From Bacteroidota bacterium (GTDB lineage: Bacteria; Bacteroidota; Bacteroidia; 2-12-FULL-35-15): DNA of 48,899 nt. The position numbers and the translations under genes are program-made. Location: the NCBI GenBank assembly GCA_947466965.1, contig CANIFU010000017.1, forward strand, positions 1-48,899, written 5' to 3'. The notes beneath the pieces are model-generated. The model searched no databases, was not told the origin of the DNA, and worked only from the letters and a program-made list of their open reading frames with translations. Position 1 is the stretch's first letter. Each line of letters starts with the position of its first letter. Positions 26,959-35,482 of the stretch are shown in pieces.

Positions 26959-27366
26959 ATGAACAGACCAATACGCGTTTTAGTAGCCAAAGTAGGCTTA
27001 GACGGACACGACCGTGGTGCAAAAGTAATTGCCTCTTTCCTTCGAGATGCCGGAATGGAAGTGATTTACACTGGACTTCGACAGACACCGGAAATGGTTG
27101 TAAATGCTGCGTTACAAGAAGACGTTGATGCAATTGGTGTCAGCATTTTGTCTGGTGCACACAACACTGTTTTTCCAAAGATCATGGCGATCATGAAAGA
27201 AAAAGGTTTGAATGATGTGCTATTAACCGGTGGTGGAATTATCCCAGATAAAGACATTCAAAAATTAAACGAAATTGGCGTTGGAATGCTTTTCCCTCCA
27301 GGAACGGACACCAAAGAGATTGTTGAATACATTACAAATTATGTTAAAGAACACCGAACTTTTTAA
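26959..27366 (+). CDS. Stand-alone B12-binding protein (methylmalonyl-CoA mutase C-domain type)
   Basis: 135 residues, consisting only of a cobalamin-binding Rossmann-like domain. The signature D15-x-H17-x-x-G20 ([12 protein letters not shown]) supplies the histidine that coordinates cobalt, and SILSGAH and LLTGGGIIP complete the usual motifs. The sequence closely resembles the C-terminal domain of methylmalonyl-CoA mutase large subunits. No catalytic mutase subunit is in the window, so it must act with a partner encoded elsewhere or bind B12 for another role. It begins 120 bp after the kinase gene and lies ten bases ahead of the crotonase start, so the two are probably co-transcribed. Confidence 0.9.
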   Translation: MNRPIRVLVAKVGLDGHDRGAKVIASFLRDAGMEVIYTGLRQTPEMVVNAALQEDVDAIGVSILSGAHNTVFPKIMAIMKEKGLNDVLLTGGGIIPDKDIQKLNEIGVGMLFPPGTDTKEIVEYITNYVKEHRTF

Positions 27367-27376
27367 TCTTTACTTT

Positions 27377-28159
27377 ATGACATTCGAAAACCTGTTGGCT
27401 TCTGTACAAAACAATATTTTGACAATTACCATAAACCGCCCCGACAAACTAAATGCATTAAACAAAAATACGATAGACGAACTTGGGCAAGCACTTGTTG
27501 CCGGCGAAAAAGATACCTTGGTTAAAGTTATTGTAATAACCGGCTCTGGGCAAAAAGCATTTGTTGCCGGAGCAGACATTTCTGAGTTTGCAAACTTTAG
27601 CGTTGATCAAGGGAAAGCGCTTAGTGCAGAAGGGCACAACAAACTTTTTAATTTGATTCAAAACCTTACAACACCCGTTATTGCTGCTATAAACGGGTTT
27701 TCTCTTGGTGGAGGGCTAGAGCTTGCAATGAGTTGCCACATTCGAGTTGCATCAGACAATGCTAAGATGGGCTTGCCAGAAGTTTCGCTAGGGGTTATTC
27801 CTGGATACGGAGGAACACAACGGTTGGCGCAATTGGTTGGGAAAGGAAAAGCATTAGAAATGATAATGACCGCAGATTTAATTACAGCAAACGATGCGTT
27901 AACTTGGGGCTTGGTAAACCATGTAACAACACCCGATTTGTTGCTTACTAAATGTTATGAACTTGCGGAAAAAATTTCCAGCAGGTCCTCTGTTGCGATT
28001 GCATCTGCGATTGTTGCCGTAAATGCAAATTACGAAGACGGAGTAAATGGTTTTAATATTGAAATTGAAGAATTCGGAAAGTGTTTTGGAACAGAAGACT
28101 TTAAAGAAGGCACCTCTGCTTTTTTGGAAAAAAGAAAAGCAAATTTTTCCGGAAAATAA
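27377..28159 (+). CDS. Enoyl-CoA hydratase/isomerase (crotonase family)
   Basis: 260 residues from the ATG at 27377, the standard length. An in-frame upstream start at 27275 would lie inside the B12-binding gene and add 34 residues unlike the family. Crotonase features: oxyanion-hole segment FVAGADISEF, GFSLGGGLELAMSCHI and LPEVSLGVIPGYGGTQRL. Both glutamates used by true hydratases (GGGLELA and GLPEVSL) are present, so a hydratase that adds water to trans-2-enoyl-CoA is likely, in fatty-acid or short-chain acyl-CoA breakdown. Its link to the B12 protein suggests a branched-chain or propionate context; this is inference. Confidence 0.93.
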   Translation: MTFENLLASVQNNILTITINRPDKLNALNKNTIDELGQALVAGEKDTLVKVIVITGSGQKAFVAGADISEFANFSVDQGKALSAEGHNKLFNLIQNLTTPVIAAINGFSLGGGLELAMSCHIRVASDNAKMGLPEVSLGVIPGYGGTQRLAQLVGKGKALEMIMTADLITANDALTWGLVNHVTTPDLLLTKCYELAEKISSRSSVAIASAIVAVNANYEDGVNGFNIEIEEFGKCFGTEDFKEGTSAFLEKRKANFSGK

Positions 28160-28271
28160 GACTGCTTGCTCGTTAAGTGTTTCTGCTTTTGTAGTTTTAA
28201 AAACCGCTGAATAGCTATTAAAAAAATAAACAAAAGGTTGTATATTAAATTTTTAAAACTTTAATCTCCGA

Positions 28272-29744
28272 TTGAATCCTTTAAAAAAACTCGCTTCACA
28301 AACAGCTATCTACGGCTTACCTACTATTGTCGGGCGACTTTTGAATTATCTCCTTACTCCGTTATATACTTACATGTATACAACATCCGAATTCGGAGAC
28401 GTTACTTCCGCATACGCCTTCGTTTCTTTCCTTCTTGTTTTTTTAACCTATGGAATGGAAACCTCGCTTTTTCGTTTTTCACAAACAGAAATTGAAAAAG
28501 AAAAGGTGTATTCTTCAGCATTAATTTCCTTACTGCTCTCTTCCTTTTCTTTTGTTTTGGTTGTAAGTTTTTTTTCAACGCCAATCTCTGAAACACTGCG
28601 GTTTTCTGGTCATCCGGAATATATTATCTGGTTTGCAATTGTTTTGGGCTGTGATGCAATTGCCGCCATTCCCTTTGCTCGTCTTCGCGAACAAGGAAAA
28701 GTAAAACGGTTTGCAATCATCCGTTCGTTGAACATTGTTATTAATATTGGATTAAACCTGTTTTTTATTTTGTTCTGCAAGGGTGTTCATGATTCTACTG
28801 ACTCTTGTTTCAAACCTTTTGTAGAACTGGTATATGATCCAAAAATTGGTATAGGATATATTTTTATTTCTAACCTTTGGGCAAGTGCTATTACCCTTTT
28901 ATTGCTAAGTCCAGAGATTATTTCTGTGAAATGGAAAATGGATCTTATTATCTGGAAGCGGATGATGCGATATGGGCTACCCCTCCTAATTGCCGGATTG
29001 GCAGGCATGACAAACGAAACGCTCGACCGAACTCTTATTCCATATTTACTTCCTGAAGAAATTGGAAAAAGTCAAAATGGAATTTACGGAGCCTGTTACA
29101 AAGTGGCCATTCTTATGACTATTTTTATTCAGGCCTTCCGCTTTGCCGCGGAGCCTTTCTTTTTTAGCCAATCAAAAGAAAAGGATTCCAAAGAAACAAA
29201 TGCGATTATCATGAAATATTTTGTGATCATTTGTTCTATTATCTTTTTGGGGACAACCATGAATCTAGATTGGATCAAATATTTTGTTGGGGAAGAGTTC
29301 CGAGAAGGAATGGGTGTTGTGCCGATTTTGCTTCTTGCAAATCTTTTTCTTGGAATCTTTATCAACCAATCTATTTGGTATAAACTAACCGGACAAACAG
29401 GATATGGGGCGCTGTTAACAATATTTGGTGCAATCATTACAATTTCCTTAAACTTTTATTGGATCCCCCGGATTGGCTACATGGGATCTGCCTGGGCAAC
29501 CCTAATTTGCTATGCCAGTATGATGATTGTTTCTTATTTTCTGGGTAATAAACATTACCCTGTTAATTATGACTTAAAACGCATACTTGGTTACTTGGGT
29601 TTATCCTTAACTTTGTATTTTATCAGCCTTTTCATTAAAACTGAATTAATAGCAATTAATGTATTATTAAACAACTTGTTATTCGTCGGGTTTGTTGCTG
29701 TTGTTTGGAAAAAGGAAAAGAATAATTTTAAAAAACTTGCATGA
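28272..29744 (+). CDS. Oligosaccharide flippase / polysaccharide biosynthesis protein
   Basis: 490 residues starting at TTG 28272. About 12-14 membrane segments span the protein, with the MATE/MOP-type N-terminus [32 protein letters not shown] (split here by family consensus) and a charged loop in the middle ([21 protein letters not shown]). Members move undecaprenyl-linked oligosaccharides or lipids across the inner membrane. The stop codon overlaps the dUTPase ATG by four bases, which places it at the head of the envelope operon. The exact substrate is not readable. Confidence 0.9.
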   Translation: MNPLKKLASQTAIYGLPTIVGRLLNYLLTPLYTYMYTTSEFGDVTSAYAFVSFLLVFLTYGMETSLFRFSQTEIEKEKVYSSALISLLLSSFSFVLVVSFFSTPISETLRFSGHPEYIIWFAIVLGCDAIAAIPFARLREQGKVKRFAIIRSLNIVINIGLNLFFILFCKGVHDSTDSCFKPFVELVYDPKIGIGYIFISNLWASAITLLLLSPEIISVKWKMDLIIWKRMMRYGLPLLIAGLAGMTNETLDRTLIPYLLPEEIGKSQNGIYGACYKVAILMTIFIQAFRFAAEPFFFSQSKEKDSKETNAIIMKYFVIICSIIFLGTTMNLDWIKYFVGEEFREGMGVVPILLLANLFLGIFINQSIWYKLTGQTGYGALLTIFGAIITISLNFYWIPRIGYMGSAWATLICYASMMIVSYFLGNKHYPVNYDLKRILGYLGLSLTLYFISLFIKTELIAINVLLNNLLFVGFVAVVWKKEKNNFKKLA

Positions 29745-30175
29745 AAATCAAAATAATAAACACCTCGAAACACGAACTTCCAAGTTATGCAACAGCGGCG
29801 GCGGCAGGATTTGATTTGCGTGCCAACATTTCTGAGCCGATAATTTTAAAATCATTGGCAAGAACGCTGGTTTCAACGGGCATTTTTATTGAGCTTCCAA
29901 TAGGTTTTGAAGCACAAATAAGACCAAGAAGCGGATTGGCATTTAAAAATGGAGTAACGGTATTAAACTCGCCAGGCACAATTGATGCGGACTATAGGGG
30001 TGAATTAAAAGTGATACTGGTAAACCTTTCAACAGAAGATTTTATTATCAATGATGGTGAGCGAGTTGCACAAATGGTAGTCGCAAAACACGAACAAGCC
30101 GAATGGCTAGAAGTAGAGCAACTAGAAGAAAGCAAAAGGGGCGAAGGTGGATTCGGAAGCACAGGAAAAAAATAA
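29741..30175 (+). CDS. dut: dUTP diphosphatase
   Basis: 144 residues, a complete trimeric dUTPase. All five motifs are visible: AAAGFDLRA (motif 1), [11 protein letters not shown] (2), [18 protein letters not shown] (3), [11 protein letters not shown] (4) and the glycine-rich arm [11 protein letters not shown] (5). It hydrolyses dUTP to dUMP and pyrophosphate, keeping uracil out of DNA and feeding thymidylate synthesis. The ATG overlaps the flippase stop (ATGA) and the sugar nucleotidyltransferase follows 17 bases later. This order with envelope genes is common in Bacteroidota. Confidence 0.98.
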   Translation: MKIKIINTSKHELPSYATAAAAGFDLRANISEPIILKSLARTLVSTGIFIELPIGFEAQIRPRSGLAFKNGVTVLNSPGTIDADYRGELKVILVNLSTEDFIINDGERVAQMVVAKHEQAEWLEVEQLEESKRGEGGFGSTGKK

Positions 30176-30192
30176 AAAAATATATCTATTTT

Positions 30193-31194
30193 ATGAAGAT
30201 TATTATACCGATGGCAGGAATGGGCAAAAGAATGCGCCCGCACACACTAACAACTCCTAAACCACTTATTCCGATTGCAGGAAAACCAATGGTTCAAAGG
30301 ATCGTAGAGGATATTATTAAAGTTTGTGACGAAAAAGTTGACGAGATTGCCTTTGTTGTTGGTCGTTTTGGAAAAGAGGCAGAAGAAAACCTTATTAAAG
30401 TTGCAGAAAGCCTGGGAGCAAAAGGTAGTATTTTTTATCAAGATACCCCTCTTGGAACTGCTCACGCTATCTTATGTGCCGAAGCTTGTGTAACCGGAAA
30501 AGTTGTTGTTGCCTTTGCAGACACATTGTTTAAGGCCGACTTTAAAATGGACTCTTCTCAGGAAGGAATAATCTGGGTTCAAAAGGTGGACGACCCAAAG
30601 CCTTTTGGTGTTGTGAAACTAGACACAAATAACGTGATTACAGATTTTGTTGAAAAACCACAGGAATTTATTTCAGACCTTGCAATCATTGGTATTTATT
30701 ACTTTAAGGATGGTGATTATTTAAGAAGAGAATTAAAATATTTACTTGAAAACGACATAAAGGAAAAGGGAGAATTCCAGCTCACCAACGCACTAGAAAA
30801 CATGAAAGCGAAGGGAACAAAATTCACTCCCGGTAAAGTTACAGAATGGCTGGATTGCGGAAATAAAGACGCAACGGTGTATACGAATCAACGCATTTTA
30901 GAGTTTATAAAAGATACCGGAATTGTTTCTGAATCCCTTAAAAATACGAACTCACAAATAATTGAACCTTGCTTTATTGGTGAAAATGTACAACTTATTG
31001 ATTCTGTCGTTGGCCCTTATGTATCCATCGGAAAAGATTCTGTTATCGAAAACTCTGTCGTAAAAAACTGTATCATTCAAACAAACAGCAAAATCAAAAA
31101 TGCAGAATTAAGCAATTCGATGGTTGGAAATTTTTCGGAATACACAGGAAAGTCAAGCGATCTAAGCATCGGAGACTATAGCACGATTAAATAA
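30193..31194 (+). CDS. Sugar-phosphate nucleotidyltransferase
   Basis: 333 residues from ATG 30193; an earlier in-frame ATG at 30103 lies inside dut and is rejected. The N-terminal nucleotidyltransferase fold has the signature IIPMAGMGKRMRPHTLTTPKP with the nucleotide-binding GxGxRxxP-like loop and the PKPLIPIAGKP lysine motif. A metal/sugar-site segment VVAFADTLFKADF and the VTEWLDCGNKD motif follow. The C-terminal third (about 255-333) is a left-handed beta-helix of hexapeptide-like repeats. It should make an NDP-sugar (glucose- or mannose-type) for glycan synthesis; the sugar and base cannot be settled from the sequence. Confidence 0.9.
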   Translation: MKIIIPMAGMGKRMRPHTLTTPKPLIPIAGKPMVQRIVEDIIKVCDEKVDEIAFVVGRFGKEAEENLIKVAESLGAKGSIFYQDTPLGTAHAILCAEACVTGKVVVAFADTLFKADFKMDSSQEGIIWVQKVDDPKPFGVVKLDTNNVITDFVEKPQEFISDLAIIGIYYFKDGDYLRRELKYLLENDIKEKGEFQLTNALENMKAKGTKFTPGKVTEWLDCGNKDATVYTNQRILEFIKDTGIVSESLKNTNSQIIEPCFIGENVQLIDSVVGPYVSIGKDSVIENSVVKNCIIQTNSKIKNAELSNSMVGNFSEYTGKSSDLSIGDYSTIK

Positions 31195-31201
31195 AAACAT
31201 T

Positions 31202-32971
31202 TTGGCAAACACGTTTTTTTCTTTTCTTTTTAACTTTCGCAGAAACAGTGTTCTACTGCTCTTGTGTCTTTTCTTTTCTTGTAAAACGCCTCAGAAGAGC
31301 AGCGGAGATAGCACAATAAAAAAAAGCCAGAAAAGCGGAATTTCTGAAAAAGATTTAGTACAATTCAAATTCGTTTTTTTTAACGCAAACAAAGAGCGCA
31401 TTCTTGGAAACTATGATTTAGCTGAAACGCTATTTTCACAGGCGCTAAAAATAGACCCAAACAGCGCTGCATCAATGTATGAACTGGCTAACATCTATTC
31501 CTTTCTAAACAATAAAAACAAAGCTCTTTTTTACAGTAAAAAAGCGGCTACAATTGATCCCAAAAACATCTGGTACCAATTATTATACGCTTCCTGTTTG
31601 AAGGAGAATAAGCTCCTTACGGAGCTTGCTGTTGTTTATGATCGATTGATAAAAGACTACCCTCAGAACTTTGATTTTTATTACGAACTCGCCAACGTTT
31701 ATTTGTATCTAAATAAAACAAGCGATGCTGTTAAAGTATACAATAAAATAGAAGAGTCAATTGGCATTACCGAAGAGGCTTCTATGCAAAAATTAAAAAT
31801 ATATAAGAAAAACAAGAACTTTGAAAAAGCCTTAGAAGAAGCCAATAAACTTATTAAAGCATATCCGAAAGAAGCAAAATATTACGGAATTCTTGGTGAG
31901 CTTTATCAAGAAATGGGACAAAACGAAAAGGCGCTAGATGCTTATAACGAATTAATAAAGATCGATTCAACAAATGCTTATGTTCACTTGTCTTTAGCAG
32001 ATTACTTCAGGGGCTTAAAACAAAATGATAAAGCTTTTCAAGAAATAAAAATTGCTTTTCAAAGCAAAGAGTTAGATATCGACACAAAAGTGAAAATCCT
32101 TTTGTCCTATTACGATATTACTGAAAGTTTTCCCGAGTTAAAAACGGATGCAGATGAATTATGTAAAATTATTATCGCTATACATCCGAATGAAGCAAAG
32201 TCTTTTGCCATTTATGGCGACTTTTTATTCCGAGACAAAAAGTACGATCAAGCACGAACACAATATCGAAAATCGATAGCGCTTGACAAAGAAAAATATG
32301 CCTTATGGAACCAACTCCTTGTTATCGAATCAGAGCTTAATGATTATACAGCAATGCAAGGGGAAAGCAAAGAAGCAATGGAGCTATTTCCCAACCAGCC
32401 CCTACCCTATTTCTTTAACGGAATCTCAGAATACCAGTTAAAAAACTATTCGACAGTCGTTACTGTATTAACGGAAGGTAAAGAATTTATTTTTGACAAC
32501 AATCTTTTGTTAGCTCAGTTTTATGGTACCATTGGCGACGCTCAAAATCAATTAAAAAACCACGCAGAATCGGATGTTGCCTTTGAAAAGGCCTTGGAAT
32601 ATGATCCAACAAACGTATCTGTACTTAATAATTACGCTTATTTTTTATCGTTAAGAAACACCAACCTTAATAAGGCAGAAAGTATGTCAAAAAAATGCAA
32701 TGACCTGCAACCCAATAGCAGTTCTTACCAGGACACATACGGGTGGATTTTATATCAAATGAAGAAGTACGACGACGCAAAAGTTTGGCTCGGAAAGGCT
32801 TTGGAAAGCGGTGGCAAAAACAACAGCACGCTTCTTGAGCACTTTGGCGATATTTTATATCAATTAGGGGACGTTGAAAGCGCCCTCGAAAATTGGACCA
32901 GAGCAAAAAAACAAGGCGGTAAATCAAGTCTTCTCGACAAAAAAATTGCTGAGAAAAAATTATATGAATAA
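31202..32971 (+). CDS. TPR lipoprotein
   Basis: 589 residues, starting at TTG 31202, eight bases past the previous stop. The first 28 residues form a lipoprotein signal with lipobox LFFSC, so the protein is lipid-anchored. About fifteen TPR-like helical pairs follow (for instance AETLFSQALKIDPNSAASMYELANIY, abbreviated from the full unit, and ALDAYNELIKIDSTNAYVHLSLADYF). The gene overlaps the DUF4292 start by eight bases. TPR, DUF4292 and EnvC-like genes in this order form a conserved Bacteroidota unit; a role in envelope assembly is inferred. Confidence 0.9.
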   Translation: MANTFFSFLFNFRRNSVLLLLCLFFSCKTPQKSSGDSTIKKSQKSGISEKDLVQFKFVFFNANKERILGNYDLAETLFSQALKIDPNSAASMYELANIYSFLNNKNKALFYSKKAATIDPKNIWYQLLYASCLKENKLLTELAVVYDRLIKDYPQNFDFYYELANVYLYLNKTSDAVKVYNKIEESIGITEEASMQKLKIYKKNKNFEKALEEANKLIKAYPKEAKYYGILGELYQEMGQNEKALDAYNELIKIDSTNAYVHLSLADYFRGLKQNDKAFQEIKIAFQSKELDIDTKVKILLSYYDITESFPELKTDADELCKIIIAIHPNEAKSFAIYGDFLFRDKKYDQARTQYRKSIALDKEKYALWNQLLVIESELNDYTAMQGESKEAMELFPNQPLPYFFNGISEYQLKNYSTVVTVLTEGKEFIFDNNLLLAQFYGTIGDAQNQLKNHAESDVAFEKALEYDPTNVSVLNNYAYFLSLRNTNLNKAESMSKKCNDLQPNSSSYQDTYGWILYQMKKYDDAKVWLGKALESGGKNNSTLLEHFGDILYQLGDVESALENWTRAKKQGGKSSLLDKKIAEKKLYE

Positions 32972-33845
32972 GTTTTTTAATTTCTTTTCTGTAACGTTTA
33001 TTGCTTGGTTTGCGCCACTGTTGCTTGTTATTTCAACTTCATTGCTTTCGTGTAAAAGCCATAAAAATATTACACTGAATAATGGAAGGTGTTTGTTAGA
33101 TTTTAAAAACGCGAGAACATTAACTTCCAATTTAAAAACAAATGAGTTTTGTTTCGATCTCATGAACGCTAAACTAAGTGTTGACTCCGAAATAGACAGC
33201 GCTTCTGCTTCTTTTTCTGTAACGCTGAGAATGAAAAAAGACAGCATTATCTGGCTGTCGCTATCGAAACTTGGCATAGAAGGCGCGCGTGTGCTTATTA
33301 CAAAAGACTCTGTCAAATTCATTAAACGTCCTTTTGGTAGCGACGGTGGCAAATATTTTATTGGCGACTATGCCTATATTAGTAAATTACTTAACACAGA
33401 CATGGATTTTGAGCTAATACAATCCCTCTTAGTGGGAAACGGTGTTGAGTTTTATGATGATGATGAAAAAATTAAAGCTGGAACCAGTGATTGTCAATAC
33501 ACGCTTGGCACAATCAGAAAAAATAAGCTTAGAAAAGTGATAGAAAAAGGGAAAGAATTAAAAGATCCTGTACAAAGTATCTATCTCGTTCCTGAAACCT
33601 TTAAAATTGCAAAAATCGTTTTTTATGAGTTTTCTCCAGACAGAAGTTTTGAGGCCCTTTATAGCGACTTCGAAGCAAAAGGCGCTTCACAGCTTTTTCC
33701 GATGAAAATGAATTATAGTATTAAAGCACAAAAAAATGTTAGGATCAACTTGACATATAATAAAATTGTTTTAAACGAAGAACAGACCTTCCCCTTTAAA
33801 ATACCAGAAAACTATGAGGCTATTAACATTAAAGAAAAGAAATAG
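32964..33845 (+). CDS. DUF4292 lipoprotein
   Basis: 293 residues from ATG 32964. A lipoprotein signal ends at SLLSC (about residue 25). The rest matches DUF4292 in pattern: ASFSVTLRMKKDSIIWLSLSKLGIEGARVLITKDSVKF (shortened in the family consensus to the MRxxKDSxIWxS and GIExAR cores) followed by a curved beta-sheet region. The fold is reminiscent of LolB/LolA-like lipoprotein carriers, but function is not established. It overlaps both neighbours: the TPR gene by eight bases and the M23 gene by 32. Tight coupling suggests co-translation. Confidence 0.88.
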   Translation: MNKFFNFFSVTFIAWFAPLLLVISTSLLSCKSHKNITLNNGRCLLDFKNARTLTSNLKTNEFCFDLMNAKLSVDSEIDSASASFSVTLRMKKDSIIWLSLSKLGIEGARVLITKDSVKFIKRPFGSDGGKYFIGDYAYISKLLNTDMDFELIQSLLVGNGVEFYDDDEKIKAGTSDCQYTLGTIRKNKLRKVIEKGKELKDPVQSIYLVPETFKIAKIVFYEFSPDRSFEALYSDFEAKGASQLFPMKMNYSIKAQKNVRINLTYNKIVLNEEQTFPFKIPENYEAINIKEKK

Positions 33846-35070
33846 TTCGCTGTCGTATATTTTTCTTTTGTGTTTCGTATTGTTTGGTACGGGAGGTGCA
33901 TACGCACAAAAACAAACCAAAAAGGACTTGGAGAAAAAAAAACAGCAATTACAAAAAGAAATTGAAAACACCAATCAGCTTCTTGCAGAAACAAAAAAAA
34001 ATAAGAAGCTTTCACTTAATCAGCTGGTGATGTTAAATAAGAAAATAAGCGCTAGAGAGGAACTAATTGCTACTATAAATAATGAAATTGGCGCTTTAAA
34101 TAAACAAATAAAAGAAAACAACGAATCCATTAACGGACTACAAAAAGACTTAACGAAACTAAAGGCTGAATATGCAAAAATGATCTATTATGCCTACAAA
34201 AACCAAGACTCCTACAGCCGTTTAATGTTTGTTTTTGCTTCTGGCGATTTTGAACAAGCCTTCATGCGATTGAGGTATCTTCAGCAATATAGTGATTATC
34301 GCCACAAACAAGCAGAACGAATTATTCTAACAAAAAAAAATCTAAATGAAAAAGTACAGGATCTTGAGGTTAAAAAATCGGATCAACGCGTTTTGCTTGG
34401 AAGCGAAGAAATAGAAAAGAAAAGTCTTACTTCCGAAAAAACAGAGAAAGAACAGGTGTTCTCGGAGCTGCAACAACAAGAAAGTAAACTCAAAAAAGAC
34501 CTAGAAAAAAAGAAAAAAGATGCCCAAAAATTACAGCAAGCAATTCAGCGAGTAATAGAAAAAGAATTAGAAAAAGCACAAGCACAAGCCGTAAAAGAAA
34601 ATAAGCCCAAGCCTCAAAAACTTGTTCTTACACCCGAATCACAGCTGTTGTCGAATTCCTTTTCCAGCAACAAAAGCAAGCTCCCTTGGCCGGTTGCAAA
34701 AGGTGTGATTAGCGAACGATTTGGTGTTCACCCGCATCCGCTTATGAAAGATATTGATATCAACAACAACGGGGTAGACATTACAACAAATAGCGGATCA
34801 CTTGCTAGAGCGGTTTTTGAAGGAGAAGTGAAGGCGGTTGTAAACATGCCTGGAGCAGGGCAATTTATTTTGTTAAGACATGGTGAATTTTTAACCATTT
34901 ACTCCAACTTAAAAGAGGTGTATGTAAAAGTTGGCGAAAAGGTTAGTACAAAACAGAACATCGGATCTGTTTTGCTGGATGACGATGATTCAAAAACGGT
35001 AATGCATTTTGAGGTTTGGAGAGGACAGACAAAGCTTAATCCGGAAGAGTGGTTGTACAAAAACAATTAG
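33814..35070 (+). CDS. EnvC-like murein hydrolase activator (degenerate M23)
   Basis: 418 residues. A signal peptide ends near GGAYAQ (about 31); a long coiled coil covers about 33-260; a LytM/M23 domain covers about 288-418. The zinc ligands of active M23 peptidases are mostly lost: the HxxxD histidine is N318 (NNGVD, D322), the YxH histidine is N365 (IYSNL), and the HxH pair is V396/H398 (VMHFEVW). Such loss is typical of EnvC/NlpD proteins, which activate amidases rather than cut peptidoglycan. The gene begins inside the DUF4292 gene. It likely acts in the periplasm at division or cell-wall remodelling; the amidase is not in this window. Confidence 0.93.
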   Translation: MRLLTLKKRNSSLSYIFLLCFVLFGTGGAYAQKQTKKDLEKKKQQLQKEIENTNQLLAETKKNKKLSLNQLVMLNKKISAREELIATINNEIGALNKQIKENNESINGLQKDLTKLKAEYAKMIYYAYKNQDSYSRLMFVFASGDFEQAFMRLRYLQQYSDYRHKQAERIILTKKNLNEKVQDLEVKKSDQRVLLGSEEIEKKSLTSEKTEKEQVFSELQQQESKLKKDLEKKKKDAQKLQQAIQRVIEKELEKAQAQAVKENKPKPQKLVLTPESQLLSNSFSSNKSKLPWPVAKGVISERFGVHPHPLMKDIDINNNGVDITTNSGSLARAVFEGEVKAVVNMPGAGQFILLRHGEFLTIYSNLKEVYVKVGEKVSTKQNIGSVLLDDDDSKTVMHFEVWRGQTKLNPEEWLYKNN

Positions 35071-35186
35071 TGTGTTTTTATGGTTTTGCTAGATCAACTG
35101 ACTGCCTAAATTTCATTTTACTATAAAAATAGTGATAATTCAAAAAACATTTCCCACTCAAATCCAACGTAAAAGATAATATTTTG

Positions 35187-35194
35187 TATCTTTG
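35187..35194 (+). promoter_or_regulatory. Putative -7 promoter box of tatA (TATCTTTG)
   Basis: A perfect TAnnTTTG match 23 bases before the tatA ATG at 35218, a normal leader length. No clear TTG was found at the -33 position. It lies in a 147-bp gap after the EnvC-like gene, which supports a separate tatA transcript. Confidence 0.5.
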
Positions 35195-35217
35195 CCATAT
35201 AATTAAAATCACACATC

Positions 35218-35409
35218 ATGTTAAATAGTGTATTCCTTGCTTTTTTAGGCACCACAGAATTGATAGTTATTTTTATCATTGTTTTATTACTTTTTGGCGG
35301 TAAAAAAATTCCTGAACTAATGAAAGGTCTTGGAAAAGGCGTGAAAGAATTTAAAGACGCTTCTAAAGGTGAAGACGCAAACAGCGCTTCTGCCGATAAA
35401 AAAGACTAG
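35218..35409 (+). CDS. tatA: Sec-independent translocase subunit TatA
   Basis: 63 residues, normal for TatA/TatE. A short N-terminus and membrane helix (about 12-29, [21 protein letters not shown]) are followed by the conserved hinge FGGKKIPEL and an amphipathic helix ([14 protein letters not shown]), then a charged tail. TatA oligomers form the pore for folded, twin-arginine-tagged proteins. No tatB or tatC is nearby, as is usual in Bacteroidota, where TatC is encoded elsewhere. It has its own promoter-like box and a terminator, so it is probably monocistronic. Confidence 0.96.
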   Translation: MLNSVFLAFLGTTELIVIFIIVLLLFGGKKIPELMKGLGKGVKEFKDASKGEDANSASADKKD

Positions 35410-35432
35410 TTTTTTATTTTAATAACCCAAAT

Positions 35433-35454
35433 TCCTCTTCCTAAAAGAAGAGGA
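35433..35454 (+). terminator. Intrinsic terminator after tatA
   Basis: TCCTCTTC-CTAAAA-GAAGAGGA forms an 8-bp stem with a six-base loop, followed by TTTTCTATTT. It lies 24 bases past the tatA stop and 28 bases before the gatA start. Confidence 0.85.
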
Positions 35455-35482
35455 TTTTCTATTTAATAATATTCCCCGATTT

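Noticed and set aside
27275-27376. Longer N-terminus for the crotonase from an upstream in-frame ATG
   Set aside because: It would lie within the B12-binding gene and add residues that do not resemble the family; ATG 27377 gives the standard length.
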